64,000 nt of DNA, taken from Arcticibacter sp. (GTDB lineage: Bacteria > Bacteroidota > Bacteroidia > 2-12-FULL-35-15). Under the pieces are notes generated by a model, which was given only the letters and a program-made list of their open reading frames with translations, ran no database searches and was not told the origin of the DNA. Each line of letters begins with the position of its first letter. Position 1 is the first letter of the stretch. Shown in pieces: positions 18,664-27,847 of this stretch. A program made the translations under genes and the position numbers. The DNA lies in NCBI GenBank assembly GCA_021155045.1, contig JAJNQB010000018.1:62001-126000 (forward strand), written 5' to 3'.

Positions 18664-19686
18664 TTATTTCATCAAGAAAGGGAATTTATCTACATTTTTC
18701 AATGCTATTCCCGTTCCGCGAGCAACAGCACGAAGAGGATCTTCTGCAATGTGTACAGGTAATTTTGTTTTTAAAGAAATACGTTTATCTAAACCGCGAA
18801 GCATAGAACCACCACCTGCTAAATAAATTCCAGTACGATAAATATCGGCAGACAACTCAGGTGGAGTCATTTCCAAAGCATTTAAAATAGCTTCTTCAAC
18901 CTTTGAAATAGATTTATCTAAAGCATGTGCAATTTCTACATAGGAAACATAAATTTCTTTTGGAATACCTGTCATCAAATCTCTTCCGTGCACGGCATAA
19001 TCGGGTGGAGGATTATCTATTTCTGTCATAGCAGCACCTACTTCAATTTTTACGCGTTCTGCAGAGCGTTCGCCAATTAAAATGTTATGTTGTCTTCGCA
19101 TGTATTCTTCAATGTTTGCTGTAAATTCATCACCAGCAATACGAATTGATTTATCACAAACGATTCCACCCAATGCAATTACGGCAATTTCAGAAGTACC
19201 ACCACCAATATCAATTATCATATTTCCCATTGGTTCTTCTACGTCAATGCCAATACCAATAGCAGCAGCCATAGGTTCATGTATTAAGTAAACTTCTTTT
19301 CCTCCAGCATGTTCAGCACTATCACGTACCGCACGCTTTTCAACCTCTGTAATTCCTGATGGAATACATATTACCATTTTCAATGATGGTTGAAATAATT
19401 TTCTGCCAGGATTAATCATTTTTATCATTCCGCGAATCATGTGTTCTGCAGCATGGAAATCGGCAATAACACCATCTTTTAGCGGACGAATTGTTTTTAT
19501 GTTTTCATGTGTTTTTCCATGCATTTGCATAGCTTGTTTTCCAACGGCAATTACTTTTCCTGTCATTCTATCCACCGCAACAATTGATGGTTCGTCAACA
19601 ACAACTTTGTCGTTATGAATGATAAGCGTGTTGGCTGTTCCTAAGTCAATCGCAATTTCTTGTGTTAAAAAGTTAAATAAACCCAT
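18664..19686 (-). CDS. mreB: Rod shape-determining actin homologue MreB
   Basis: 340 residues, full length. Actin-fold ATPase motifs are clear: DLGTANTLI (phosphate 1), DIGGGTSEIAVIALGG (phosphate 2) and the adenosine motif GIYLAGGGSMLRGL. MreB forms membrane-attached filaments that orient the elongasome. First gene of the mreBCD-mrdA-rodA cluster. Confidence 0.97.
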   Translation of the reverse strand: MGLFNFLTQEIAIDLGTANTLIIHNDKVVVDEPSIVAVDRMTGKVIAVGKQAMQMHGKTHENIKTIRPLKDGVIADFHAAEHMIRGMIKMINPGRKLFQPSLKMVICIPSGITEVEKRAVRDSAEHAGGKEVYLIHEPMAAAIGIGIDVEEPMGNMIIDIGGGTSEIAVIALGGIVCDKSIRIAGDEFTANIEEYMRRQHNILIGERSAERVKIEVGAAMTEIDNPPPDYAVHGRDLMTGIPKEIYVSYVEIAHALDKSISKVEEAILNALEMTPPELSADIYRTGIYLAGGGSMLRGLDKRISLKTKLPVHIAEDPLRAVARGTGIALKNVDKFPFLMK

Positions 19687-19770
19687 ATTTAGTATTGAGT
19701 ATTAAGATGTAAGTATAAGTTCGGTTATTAGTTTAAATATGCGTAATTCGTAATAATTCGTATTCGTAGC

Positions 19771-21354
19771 CTAATGTTTAAAATGTCTTGTTCCTGTCAT
19801 CACCATTGCTATTCCGTTGTTATCACAATATGCAATTGAATCTTTATCTTTTATGCTTCCTCCTGGTTGTATTATTGCTGTGATTCCTGCTTTATGTGCA
19901 ATTTCAACGCAATCAGGAAAAGGGAAAAATGCATCCGATGCCATTACCGCTCCTTTTAAGTCGAAGCCAAAATTTTTAGCTTTTGCTATTGCTTGTGTTA
20001 AAGCATCCACACGAGATGTTTGACCAACACCACTTGCTAGTAGCTGATTATTTTTTGCAAGTACAATAGTGTTTGATTTTGTGTGCTTCACTAATTTATT
20101 TGCAAATACTAAATCGTTCAACTCTTCTTTTGTTGGTGATACTTTGGTAACGGTTTGCATTTCATTTACCGTTTCTGTTTTTAAATCTTTGTCTTGCTCA
20201 ATTACTCCGTTCAACAATGTACGAAAAGATTTGTTAGAAAGTTTTACATTTTTTTGTTGAAGAATAATTCTATTCGGTTTTGTTTTTAAAAGTTCAATTG
20301 CTTTTACATCAAAGGATGGAGCAATAATTACTTCGAAAAATAATTTGTGCATCTCTTCAGCAGTAGCTAAATCAATTTCTTTATTTGTGATTAATACGCC
20401 TCCAAACGCACTAGTGGGGTCGCCTGCAAGTGCACCTTTGTATGCATCAACAAGTTTATCGCAAGAAGCCAGACCACAAGCATTGTTGTGTTTTAAAATT
20501 GCAAAAGTTGAACTCTCCCCAGCCCTCTCCTCAGGAGAGGAAGCAGTAAATTCTGCAATTAAATTTACAGCAGCATCCACATCTAATAAATTGTTGTATG
20601 ACAATTCTTTGCCATTCCATTTTGTAAACATTGCATCCAGATTGCCGTAAAAAACTCCTTTCTGGTGAGGGTTTTCGCCATAACGTAAAACATTTGCATC
20701 TTGAACAGATTGCTTAAAAGCAACAGTTTCTTCTCCATTGAAATAATTAAAAATTGCAGTATCGTAGTGTGAAGAAACATTGAACGCTTTTCCTGCAAGC
20801 TTTTTGCGGTCGGCTAATGTTGATTCGCCTTTTTGTGAAACTAAAATGGTGTCGTGTAAAAACGTATATTCATTTTTTGATGGAACAATTATTACATCTT
20901 TAAAATTTTTAGCTGCTGCACGAATTAAAGAAATTCCTCCGATGTCGATTTTTTCAATAACCTCACCCCATCCCTCTCCAAAGGAGAGGGAGTCTTTTTC
21001 GGAAGCTTTTGCAACAGTTTCTTCGAAAGGATATAAATCAACAATTACTAAATCTATTTCAGGAATTTCAAATTCTTCAAGTTGTGCAATGTCGCTTTGC
21101 AATTCTCGTCTGCTTAATATTCCTCCAAAAATTTTTGGATGCAATGTTTTTACTCTTCCGCCTAAAATAGAAGGATAGGATGTAAGTGATTCAACAGGAA
21201 CAACTGATACTCCAAGACTTTCGATAAATTCTTGCGTTCCTCCTGTGCTATATATTTTTACTCCTAATGCGTTTAATTGATGAATTACAGGTTCTAAATT
21301 GTCTTTGTAGTAAACCGAAATAAGTGCATTTTTAATTTTTTTCAAACCGCTCAT
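19771..21354 (-). CDS. purH: Bifunctional purine biosynthesis protein PurH
   Basis: 527 residues: MGS-type IMP cyclohydrolase domain (about 1-140) and AICAR formyltransferase domain (about 150-527). Family motifs: YSTGGTQEFIESLGV, GGRVKTLHPKIFGGIL, DLYPFEETV, EKIDIGGISLIRAAAKN, LKHNNACGLA, and a C-terminus ending in DAFFPFPDCVE, then AIIQPGGSIKD. It performs the last two steps to IMP. Two short inserted peptides, SLSFGEGWGE before VIEKIDIGG and SSPEERAGES before TFAILKHNN, correspond to palindromic DNA elements and are absent from typical PurH. The enzyme is otherwise intact. Confidence 0.96.
   Translation of the reverse strand: MSGLKKIKNALISVYYKDNLEPVIHQLNALGVKIYSTGGTQEFIESLGVSVVPVESLTSYPSILGGRVKTLHPKIFGGILSRRELQSDIAQLEEFEIPEIDLVIVDLYPFEETVAKASEKDSLSFGEGWGEVIEKIDIGGISLIRAAAKNFKDVIIVPSKNEYTFLHDTILVSQKGESTLADRKKLAGKAFNVSSHYDTAIFNYFNGEETVAFKQSVQDANVLRYGENPHQKGVFYGNLDAMFTKWNGKELSYNNLLDVDAAVNLIAEFTASSPEERAGESSTFAILKHNNACGLASCDKLVDAYKGALAGDPTSAFGGVLITNKEIDLATAEEMHKLFFEVIIAPSFDVKAIELLKTKPNRIILQQKNVKLSNKSFRTLLNGVIEQDKDLKTETVNEMQTVTKVSPTKEELNDLVFANKLVKHTKSNTIVLAKNNQLLASGVGQTSRVDALTQAIAKAKNFGFDLKGAVMASDAFFPFPDCVEIAHKAGITAIIQPGGSIKDKDSIAYCDNNGIAMVMTGTRHFKH
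20511..20544 (-). repeat. Palindromic element copy C, in frame in purH
   Basis: On the coding strand the core reads CTCTCCTGAGGAGAGGG then CTGGGGAGAG. Against copy B the 27-base core matches at 23 positions by hand count. Here it is read in another frame, giving SSPEERAGES. It sits between AVNLIAEF and FAILKHNN, where other PurH proteins have only a few residues. Confidence 0.75.
20961..20994 (-). repeat. Palindromic element copy B, in frame in purH
   Basis: On the coding strand CCCTCTCCTTTGGAGAGGG followed by ATGGGGTGAGG: an 8-bp perfect inverted repeat with a 3-base loop plus a G-rich tail. It encodes SLSFGEGWGE inside the cyclohydrolase domain, just before EKIDIGG. The length keeps the reading frame. 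Confidence 0.8.
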
Positions 21355-21376
21355 AATTTTTCTGAAATTTCTCTTA

Positions 21377-21384
21377 CAAAAGTA
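21377..21384 (-). promoter_or_regulatory. Probable -7 box for purH (TACTTTTG)
   Basis: Reading the minus strand, TACTTTTG matches TAnnTTTG and lies 22 bp upstream of the purH start. No -33 TTG at the usual distance was found. Confidence 0.45.
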
Positions 21385-21509
21385 TTAATTTTTATGGGCG
21401 TAAATGCAGTAAAATCAATTTGTTGATAAAAGTTTTTTTTGTTAATAACGGTAATTCTAAAATAAAAATAAGATATTTTTTTATTCACGTTTTTTCTTTA
21501 AAAAAACGG

Positions 21510-21517
21510 TACATTTG
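21510..21517 (+). promoter_or_regulatory. Probable -7 box for the ABC permease (TACATTTG)
   Basis: TACATTTG matches TAnnTTTG and lies 23 bp before the ATG at 21541. With the minus-strand box at 21377-21384 it makes this a divergent promoter region. Confidence 0.5.
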
Positions 21518-21540
21518 TTTTCAATAGTTATTGTAAAAAG

Positions 21541-22785
21541 ATGATTTTTTTAGGTCTTTTCAAAGAAAGTTTTTTATTTGCATTGCACGCTTTAGTAGCG
21601 AATAAATTACGTACTATTCTTTCTCTTTTGGGGATCACCATTGGTATTTTTGCCATAATATTTGTTTTTACTGTTCTCGATTCATTAGAGCAAAATTTAC
21701 GAAAAAGTGTAAAAAGTTTAGGCGATGATGTAGTGTTTATTGAAAAGTGGCCTTGGACATTTGGACCCGATTATCCTTGGTGGAAATACATGAACCGACC
21801 TTTAGCCGACTATACTGAATTAGATGAAGTTCTCAGAAAATGTGATGGTGCTCAATCGGCTGCTTTTGTTGCAACTGCACGTATTACGGTAAAATACCAA
21901 AGTAGTAGCATCGAAAATGTTACCATTGTAATGGCATCGCATCAATATGATTTGGTTAAAAATTTTGAAATTGCTGAAGGGCGCTATTTCACAGATATTG
22001 AATCATCGGCTGGCAGACCAGTTGCTGTTATTGGCGATGTGCTTGCCAAAGCATTGTTTCCAAATCAGAACGGATTGGGACAAACAATAAAAGTAAATGG
22101 AGCAAAGGTTACTGTAATTGGAATTTTCAAAAAAGAAGGTGAAAGTATTTTAGGTGGCAGCCCCGATACACAAGTGCTTGTTCCTGTGAATTACGCTAGA
22201 AGTTTGGTTGATATTAGAGATGAAAGCCTAGAGCCACAAATTATGGTAAGAGCTAAGCCAGGAATCACCAATGATGATTTAATAAGTGAATTAACCGGAC
22301 TTATGCGTTCTATAAGGCAAATAAAACCATTACAGGAAGAAGATTTTGCACTGAATCAAACAAGTTTAATTTCCAATCAATTCGACAGCTTATTTGATAT
22401 TGTTGGTGTTGCAGGATGGATTATTGGTGGCTTTTCAATTTTAGTTGGTGGATTTGGAATTGCAAATATTATGTTTGTTTCTGTAAAAGAACGAACCAAT
22501 ATTATTGGCATTCAAAAATCATTAGGCGCAAAAAATTATTTTATTCTTTTACAATTTATGTTTGAGTCAATTTTTCTTTCTACTATTGGTGGATTTATTG
22601 GCTTACTCATCGTTTTTGTTTTAACCGTAGTTGTAGGCGATTCATTCGGGATGGAAATAATATTATCAAAATCCAATGTAATTTTAGGGTTTACCATCTC
22701 TATATTAATAGGTGTGGTTTCTGGCTTTGTTCCTGCCTATACTGCATCGCAATTGGACCCCGTTGAAGCAATAAGAGCAAATTAA
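21541..22785 (+). CDS. MacB/FtsX-like ABC transporter permease
   Basis: 414 residues. N-terminal helix (about 20-45, with ANKLRTILSLLGITIGIFAI), a large periplasmic MacB_PCD domain (about 50-250), then three helices of the FtsX domain (about 285-405) ending ASQLDPVEAIRAN, the usual end of this family. These permeases work with a MacB-type ATPase in mechanotransmission or export of lipoproteins, peptides or drugs. No ATPase gene is adjacent, so the ATPase must be encoded elsewhere. It may be cotranscribed with the small membrane protein that follows. Confidence 0.85.
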   Translation: MIFLGLFKESFLFALHALVANKLRTILSLLGITIGIFAIIFVFTVLDSLEQNLRKSVKSLGDDVVFIEKWPWTFGPDYPWWKYMNRPLADYTELDEVLRKCDGAQSAAFVATARITVKYQSSSIENVTIVMASHQYDLVKNFEIAEGRYFTDIESSAGRPVAVIGDVLAKALFPNQNGLGQTIKVNGAKVTVIGIFKKEGESILGGSPDTQVLVPVNYARSLVDIRDESLEPQIMVRAKPGITNDDLISELTGLMRSIRQIKPLQEEDFALNQTSLISNQFDSLFDIVGVAGWIIGGFSILVGGFGIANIMFVSVKERTNIIGIQKSLGAKNYFILLQFMFESIFLSTIGGFIGLLIVFVLTVVVGDSFGMEIILSKSNVILGFTISILIGVVSGFVPAYTASQLDPVEAIRAN

Positions 22786-22800
22786 ACAATCATAATAAAC

Positions 22801-23145
22801 ATGCAAGGAGTTCAAATAAAACGTTCAAAAATACTTACCGTTGTTTGTATCATTGGTTTTATTTGGGTTGTAATAAGTTTGCCAGGCGTTTTTGCTCCCT
22901 CTGTAAAAAAAATAAATGACTGGATGCCAGCATTATTAGGAGCGATAAGAGCGAGTATGTTTATCTCTTTCATTGGCGTTTGGTTTATGAAACAATGGGG
23001 AGTACGATTATTTATTATTACTTTTTTTTTAAAAGAAATGATTTTTGTTTTTATAAATGATACTAATTACTTTAGCATCATATTATCATTATTTTTTATT
23101 GTAACCATGCTTGTATATTATAGACGTATGGATCCTAATTTATAG
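22801..23145 (+). CDS. Small four-TM membrane protein, unknown
   Basis: 114 residues with four hydrophobic segments: about 10-28, 42-62, 65-82 and 88-107. It starts 15 bp after the ABC permease and is probably cotranscribed with it. No family is recognised. Confidence 0.6.
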   Translation: MQGVQIKRSKILTVVCIIGFIWVVISLPGVFAPSVKKINDWMPALLGAIRASMFISFIGVWFMKQWGVRLFIITFFLKEMIFVFINDTNYFSIILSLFFIVTMLVYYRRMDPNL

Positions 23146-23224
23146 CTATCAAATACTAAGCTTGGTCGAAACAGCACATTTTAATAGCAGAAAAATGATT
23201 ATAATTGCACATTAAACAAACACT

Positions 23225-24337
23225 ATGAAACCCAAAATAAAATTCATTAATAAGGATAAAACACAGTTTTTCAATGTGTTAAAACAGCGAGTTGATGGTT
23301 ATTTTATTGAAAACAAAATTTCACAACACGCGAATGGAGCAATGGTTTTTAAGTCTGTTTTTATGCTTGCTCTCCATTTTGTTCCCTATGCATTTATTGT
23401 TTCTGGCGTAGCAACAGGCTGGATGTTTTGGCTTTGTTGGTTTTTGATTGGTTTAGGTTTGGCAGGCATTGGAATGAGTGTAATGCACGATGCGAATCAT
23501 GGTGCTTATTCTTCTAGTAATTTTATTAATAGGATGATGGGTTATACCGTTAGTTTAGTTGGTGCAGATGTAAACAATTGGAAAACACAACATAATGTTC
23601 TTCATCATACATATACAAATATTTATGATCATGACGAAGACATTGATGATAAAGGAGGAATGAGATTTGCTCCTAGTGGCAAACATAATAAAATTCAAAA
23701 ATATCAGGTAGTTTATGCGTTTTTCTTTTATTCATTAATGACGCTTTATTGGATAGTTGCCAAAGATTTTCTTCAATACGAACGTTATATTAGAGAAGGG
23801 CAAAACAAAGACATAAAAAGAGATAGAATAAAAAAATTTATTGAAATGATTGCCTTTAAAGTGTTTTATTATGTATACATTTTGGTTCTTCCAATAATTA
23901 TCTTGGATATACCTTGGTGGTACACCATTTTAGGTTTTTTATTAATGCATGGTGTTGCAGGAATAATTCTGAGTGTTACTTTTCAGTTGGCACATGTAGT
24001 TGAAAATACTCAATTTCCTATGCCAGATGAAAAAGGGAATATTGATACAGAGTGGGCAATTCATCAACTCCAAACAACTGCTGATTTTGCTGCAGGAAAC
24101 TGGCTAGTCACTTTTTATGTTGGTGGATTAAATTACCAAGCAATACACCATCTGTTCCCGCGTATTTGCCATGTGCATTATCCTAAAATAGCACCCATAG
24201 TTGCTCAAACAGCCAAAGAATTTGGTGTGCCCTATTTGTCTTATCCTAACGTATGGGAAGCATTCAAATCTCACCTTCGATTATTAAAAAAATTAGGAAG
24301 AAACGAGATAAGGCAACTTGCCAATGAAATGGGATAA
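23225..24337 (+). CDS. Acyl-lipid fatty acid desaturase
   Basis: 370 residues. The three histidine boxes of membrane-bound di-iron desaturases are present: HDANHG (near residue 88), HNVLHH (near 125) and QAIHHLFP (near 306), with hydrophobic helices between them. It introduces a double bond into membrane acyl chains, in the membrane, using electrons from a ferredoxin or cytochrome b5-like donor. The HxxxH / HxxHH / HxxHH pattern and the WxHxxxHHxYTN context resemble delta-5/front-end type desaturases, but there is no fused cytochrome b5 domain and the position of the double bond cannot be told. Confidence 0.88.
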   Translation: MKPKIKFINKDKTQFFNVLKQRVDGYFIENKISQHANGAMVFKSVFMLALHFVPYAFIVSGVATGWMFWLCWFLIGLGLAGIGMSVMHDANHGAYSSSNFINRMMGYTVSLVGADVNNWKTQHNVLHHTYTNIYDHDEDIDDKGGMRFAPSGKHNKIQKYQVVYAFFFYSLMTLYWIVAKDFLQYERYIREGQNKDIKRDRIKKFIEMIAFKVFYYVYILVLPIIILDIPWWYTILGFLLMHGVAGIILSVTFQLAHVVENTQFPMPDEKGNIDTEWAIHQLQTTADFAAGNWLVTFYVGGLNYQAIHHLFPRICHVHYPKIAPIVAQTAKEFGVPYLSYPNVWEAFKSHLRLLKKLGRNEIRQLANEMG

Positions 24338-24444
24338 AATCTTAATTTTTACTTAAAAAAATCATTTTTCCTCAAAAATTATCGTTAAAAACAGCATTTT
24401 TATCGAAAAAACGACTTTTCTCCTCAAAAAATAATAATTAGATT

Positions 24445-24473
24445 TTGCAGTAACCCAAAAATTTATACCTTTG
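24445..24473 (+). promoter_or_regulatory. Promoter of the DUF177-rpmF-plsX-fabH operon
   Basis: A TTG at 24445-24447 and TACCTTTG at 24466-24473, separated by 18 bp, fit the Bacteroidota promoter (TTG, 17-23 bp, TAnnTTTG). It lies 24 bp upstream of the ATG at 24498 and argues against a TTG start codon inside the box itself. Confidence 0.65.
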
Positions 24474-24497
24474 CAGGCTTTCGAAAAAAATAGAAAC

Positions 24498-25031
24498 ATG
24501 TCTGTTGGGAGAGAATATATTGTACAATTTGTAGGGCTGAATTTAGGACAACATGAATTCGAGTTTTTAGTAAATGATAAGTTCTTTGAACACCTTGATT
24601 ATTCAGAAATAAAACAAGGAAAAATTAAAATAACACTCACATTAATAAAACAATCAACAATGATGGTTTTAGAGTTTAATGTAAGTGGAACAGTTAAAGT
24701 AAATTGCGATTTATGTTCAGTAGATTTTGATTTGCCAATAAGTGGAGATTATCGACTTATTGTAAAAGTTGGCGGGCATGAAGTAGGTGATGAAGATGAT
24801 GATATTATTAGCATTGCTGCTAATGAACACGAACTTGATTTAAGTCAATTTATTTACGAGTACATAATGTTGTCTATTCCTTTAAAGCGTGTACATCCAG
24901 ATAATGAAAAAGGAGAAAGCACTTGCGACAAATTAATGCTAAAAAAAATAAGTCAATTTTTAACTGATAAACCAACAGAAGAAACAAACGACCCACGTTG
25001 GGACGGATTAAAAAACATAAAATTAAATTAA
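24498..25031 (+). CDS. DUF177/YceD family protein
   Basis: 177 residues from the ATG at 24498. The frame stays open a little further upstream, but the only start there (TTG at 24471) overlaps the -7 promoter box, so the ATG is preferred. The family has the pattern seen here: CDLCSVDFDLPI in the middle and DDPRWDGLKNIK-like ending (NDPRWDGLKNIKLN). DUF177 genes lie next to rpmF across bacteria; in plants the homologue is needed for 23S rRNA accumulation, so a role in large-subunit assembly is likely. Confidence 0.85.
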   Translation: MSVGREYIVQFVGLNLGQHEFEFLVNDKFFEHLDYSEIKQGKIKITLTLIKQSTMMVLEFNVSGTVKVNCDLCSVDFDLPISGDYRLIVKVGGHEVGDEDDDIISIAANEHELDLSQFIYEYIMLSIPLKRVHPDNEKGESTCDKLMLKKISQFLTDKPTEETNDPRWDGLKNIKLN

Positions 25032-25058
25032 AATACTAACAATTAAATAAACAATAAA

Positions 25059-25247
25059 ATGCCACATCCTAAGCGAAAATTATCAAGAGCAAGAAGAGAT
25101 AGCCGTAGAGGTCATGATAAAGCTACTGCTTCAACATTAGCTATTTGTCCTGCAACTGGTCAGCCTCATTTATACCACAGAGCACATTGGTTTGAAGGAA
25201 AACTTTACTACAAAGGAAAAGTAGTAATGGAAAAAGCGTCTGCATAA
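25059..25247 (+). CDS. rpmF: 50S ribosomal protein L32
   Basis: 62 residues starting MPHPKRKLSRARRDSRRGHD, typical of L32. The four zinc-binding cysteines of the classical form are absent (only one Cys); the LYHRAHWFEGKLYYKGKVV ending is the zinc-independent version usual in Bacteroidota. Operon member between DUF177 and plsX. Confidence 0.95.
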   Translation: MPHPKRKLSRARRDSRRGHDKATASTLAICPATGQPHLYHRAHWFEGKLYYKGKVVMEKASA

Positions 25248-25294
25248 GCAGCAGCCGAAACCTTTAATCAAATAGTAATAACCAATCAAAATTT

Positions 25295-26233
25295 ATGAAG
25301 GTAGGTATAGATATTATGGGCGGTGATTTTGCACCTGATGCAACAATATCAGGAGCAATAATGGCTTATAATGAATTACCCAAAGATGTTCGTTTAGTTT
25401 TAATTGGCGATAATGAACAAATTATGGCGGGACTATCAAAGCACCATGTTGATGCTTCATGTTTTGATATTGTTCATGCTCCCGATATAATCGGAATGGG
25501 TGAACACCCAACCAAAGCATTTTCTCAAAAACCCAACTCTAGTATTAGTTTTGGGTTTCATCTTTTAAAAGAAGGAAAAATTAATGCTTTTGCAAGTAAC
25601 GGAAACACAGGAGCAATGCTCGTTGGTTCTATGTTCACAGTAAAAGTAGTACCAGGAGTTATTCGTCCATGTATCACATCAGTTATGCCAAAACCTAACG
25701 GTGGTGTTGGTTTAATCTTAGATGTTGGAACAAATGCTGATTGTAAACCTGATGTATTGTATCAGTTTGCAGTATTAGGTTCGTTGTATGCAGAGCACGT
25801 TTACAATATAAAAAATCCTAAAGTTGGTTTATTAAACATTGGAGAAGAACCAGAAAAAGGAAACTTAGTTTCTCAAGCAACACACGCTTTGATGAAGGAT
25901 ACCAAAGATTTTAATTTTATTGGAAATGTTGAAGGTCGCGATTTATTTAGCGATTCTGTTGATGTGATTGTTTGTGATGGATTTACCGGGAATGTTGTAT
26001 TGAAGGAAGCAGAAGCATTTTATACCATGATTAAAAAGCGAGGAATTAAAGATGAATTTTTCGACCGTTTTAATTATGAGAATTATGGAGGAACACCAGT
26101 ATTAGGAATTAATTCTACTGTGATGATAGGGCATGGAATATCAAATGATATTGCCGTAAAAAATATGATATTGCTTTCTAAAGAAGTAGTAGAAGCAAAT
26201 CTTGCCGAAAAAATTAAAAAAGTATTTAACTAA
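25295..26233 (+). CDS. plsX: Phosphate acyltransferase PlsX
   Basis: 312 residues. Start MKVGIDIMGGDFAPDATISGA and internal NGNTGAM, VGLLNIGEEPEKGN, VCDGFTGNVVLK are PlsX motifs. It converts acyl-ACP to acyl-phosphate, the substrate of PlsY in phospholipid synthesis. Somewhat shorter than the E. coli enzyme, as is usual in this phylum. The stop is adjacent to the fabH start (1-base overlap). Confidence 0.96.
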   Translation: MKVGIDIMGGDFAPDATISGAIMAYNELPKDVRLVLIGDNEQIMAGLSKHHVDASCFDIVHAPDIIGMGEHPTKAFSQKPNSSISFGFHLLKEGKINAFASNGNTGAMLVGSMFTVKVVPGVIRPCITSVMPKPNGGVGLILDVGTNADCKPDVLYQFAVLGSLYAEHVYNIKNPKVGLLNIGEEPEKGNLVSQATHALMKDTKDFNFIGNVEGRDLFSDSVDVIVCDGFTGNVVLKEAEAFYTMIKKRGIKDEFFDRFNYENYGGTPVLGINSTVMIGHGISNDIAVKNMILLSKEVVEANLAEKIKKVFN

Positions 26234-27231
26234 TGACAAAAATTACTGCCGCAATAACAGCTGTTTCTGGTTATGTACCTGATTATATACTTTCAAATAC
26301 AGAATTGGAAAAATTAGTTCCAACAACCAGCGAATGGATTGAAACCAGAACAGGTATAAAAGAAAGAAGAATATTGAAAGGAGAAGGCTTGGGAACATCC
26401 GATATGTGCGTAAAAGCAATTGAAGAGTTGCTAAAAAAACGTGGCATCTCAGCTTTAGATATTGATATGATTATTGTTGGTACGGTTACACCTGATTATG
26501 TTTTTCCATCCACATCAAATGTAGTATGCGATAAAGTAGGAGCTACAAATGCTTGGGGATATGATGTAAATGCAGCTTGTTCTGGCTTTGTTTATTCTTT
26601 GGTTACTGGTGCACAATTTATTGAAACAGGTAAATATAAAAAAGTTATTGTTGTTGGAGCAGATAAAATGTCGGCAATACTTGATTATACTGATCGTTCA
26701 ACGTGTATTATTTTTGGCGATGGAGCAGGAGCTGTTTTGCTTGAACCAACCACAGGTGGACTAGGAATTCAGGATTCTATATTGAAAGCAGATGGCTCTG
26801 GGAGGCAATATCTGCATCAAAAAGCTGGAGGTTCTGTTAAACCGCCATCGCATGAAACTGTGGATGCTAGAGAACACTATGTTTTTCAAGATGGACAACC
26901 TGTTTTTAAAAGAGCAGTTGTTGGGATGGCAGATGTTTCAGCAGAAATAATGGAAAAAAATAATTTGACATCAGATGATGTTGCTTGGTTAGTTCCTCAT
27001 CAAGCAAACAAACGTATTATTGATGCAACAGCAGATAGAATGGGTTTGTCTTCCGAAAAAGTAATGTTAAATATCCAAAAATATGGTAACACTACTGCGG
27101 GCACCATTCCTTTGTGTTTATGGGATTATGAAAAGCAAATGAAAAAAGGAGACAATATAATCATCTCTACTTTTGGTGCTGGATTTACTTGGGGAAGCAT
27201 ATATTTAAAATGGGCATATGATAGTAAATGA
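26233..27231 (+). CDS. fabH: 3-oxoacyl-ACP synthase III (KAS III)
   Basis: 332 residues. Catalytic triad residues are visible: Cys in VNAACSGFVYSL (near 115), His in VPHQANKRI (near 257) and Asn in YGNTTAGTIP (near 287). It condenses acetyl- or branched acyl-CoA with malonyl-ACP to start fatty acid synthesis. Overlaps plsX by 1 base. Confidence 0.96.
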   Translation: MTKITAAITAVSGYVPDYILSNTELEKLVPTTSEWIETRTGIKERRILKGEGLGTSDMCVKAIEELLKKRGISALDIDMIIVGTVTPDYVFPSTSNVVCDKVGATNAWGYDVNAACSGFVYSLVTGAQFIETGKYKKVIVVGADKMSAILDYTDRSTCIIFGDGAGAVLLEPTTGGLGIQDSILKADGSGRQYLHQKAGGSVKPPSHETVDAREHYVFQDGQPVFKRAVVGMADVSAEIMEKNNLTSDDVAWLVPHQANKRIIDATADRMGLSSEKVMLNIQKYGNTTAGTIPLCLWDYEKQMKKGDNIIISTFGAGFTWGSIYLKWAYDSK

Positions 27232-27296
27232 AAAAAGTTAAAAGGAATTAAGAAAAAACAGATAACCGAATATTAATCTAAAAAAACATATAGCAG

Positions 27297-27791
27297 ATGA
27301 AATTGAATGAAATCCAAGACTTAATCAAATTTGTTTCTAAATCTGGCGTAAGCGAAGTAGAGTTGGAAACAAAAGATGTGAAAATTGTTATAAAAACTCC
27401 AGCAGGAAAAAGCAAAGAACAGGTGGTTGTTCAAACAGTTGCAGCTCCAGTAGCACAGCCTGTGATGCACGCAGCACCTGTAGTTCAGCAACAAGCAGCA
27501 CCAGTAGCAAAAACTCCTGAAACACCAAAAGATGGAATTGATGAGTCAAAATTGCTTACAATTAAATCTCCAATGATAGGTACATTCTATCGTTCATCAT
27601 CACCAGATAAACCAGCATTTGCTAATGTAGGCGATGAAATTGCCGTTGGAAAACCAGTTTGTATTATTGAAGCAATGAAGTTGTTTAACGAAATTGAGTC
27701 AGATGTAAAAGGAAAAATTGTGAAAGTTTTGGTTAATGATGCTTCGCCTGTTGAGTACGATCAACCATTGTTTTTAGTAGATCCTAGTTAA
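27297..27791 (+). CDS. accB: Biotin carboxyl carrier protein of acetyl-CoA carboxylase
   Basis: 164 residues: an N-terminal domain, a flexible Ala/Pro/Gln/Val-rich linker (about 45-85) and a biotinyl domain (about 88-164) with the biotinylation site EAMKL (Lys in CIIEAMKLFNEIE). Carries carboxybiotin for malonyl-CoA synthesis. Followed 56 bp later by accC. Confidence 0.96.
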   Translation: MKLNEIQDLIKFVSKSGVSEVELETKDVKIVIKTPAGKSKEQVVVQTVAAPVAQPVMHAAPVVQQQAAPVAKTPETPKDGIDESKLLTIKSPMIGTFYRSSSPDKPAFANVGDEIAVGKPVCIIEAMKLFNEIESDVKGKIVKVLVNDASPVEYDQPLFLVDPS

Positions 27792-27847
27792 TTTATATAA
27801 CACAATTAGCTGATAATTTAATTAGCTAATTAGCTAATTCAAAAGAT

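Noticed and set aside
24471..24497. TTG at 24471 as start of the DUF177 gene
   Set aside because: It is part of the -7 promoter box, and the ATG at 24498 fits the family start better.
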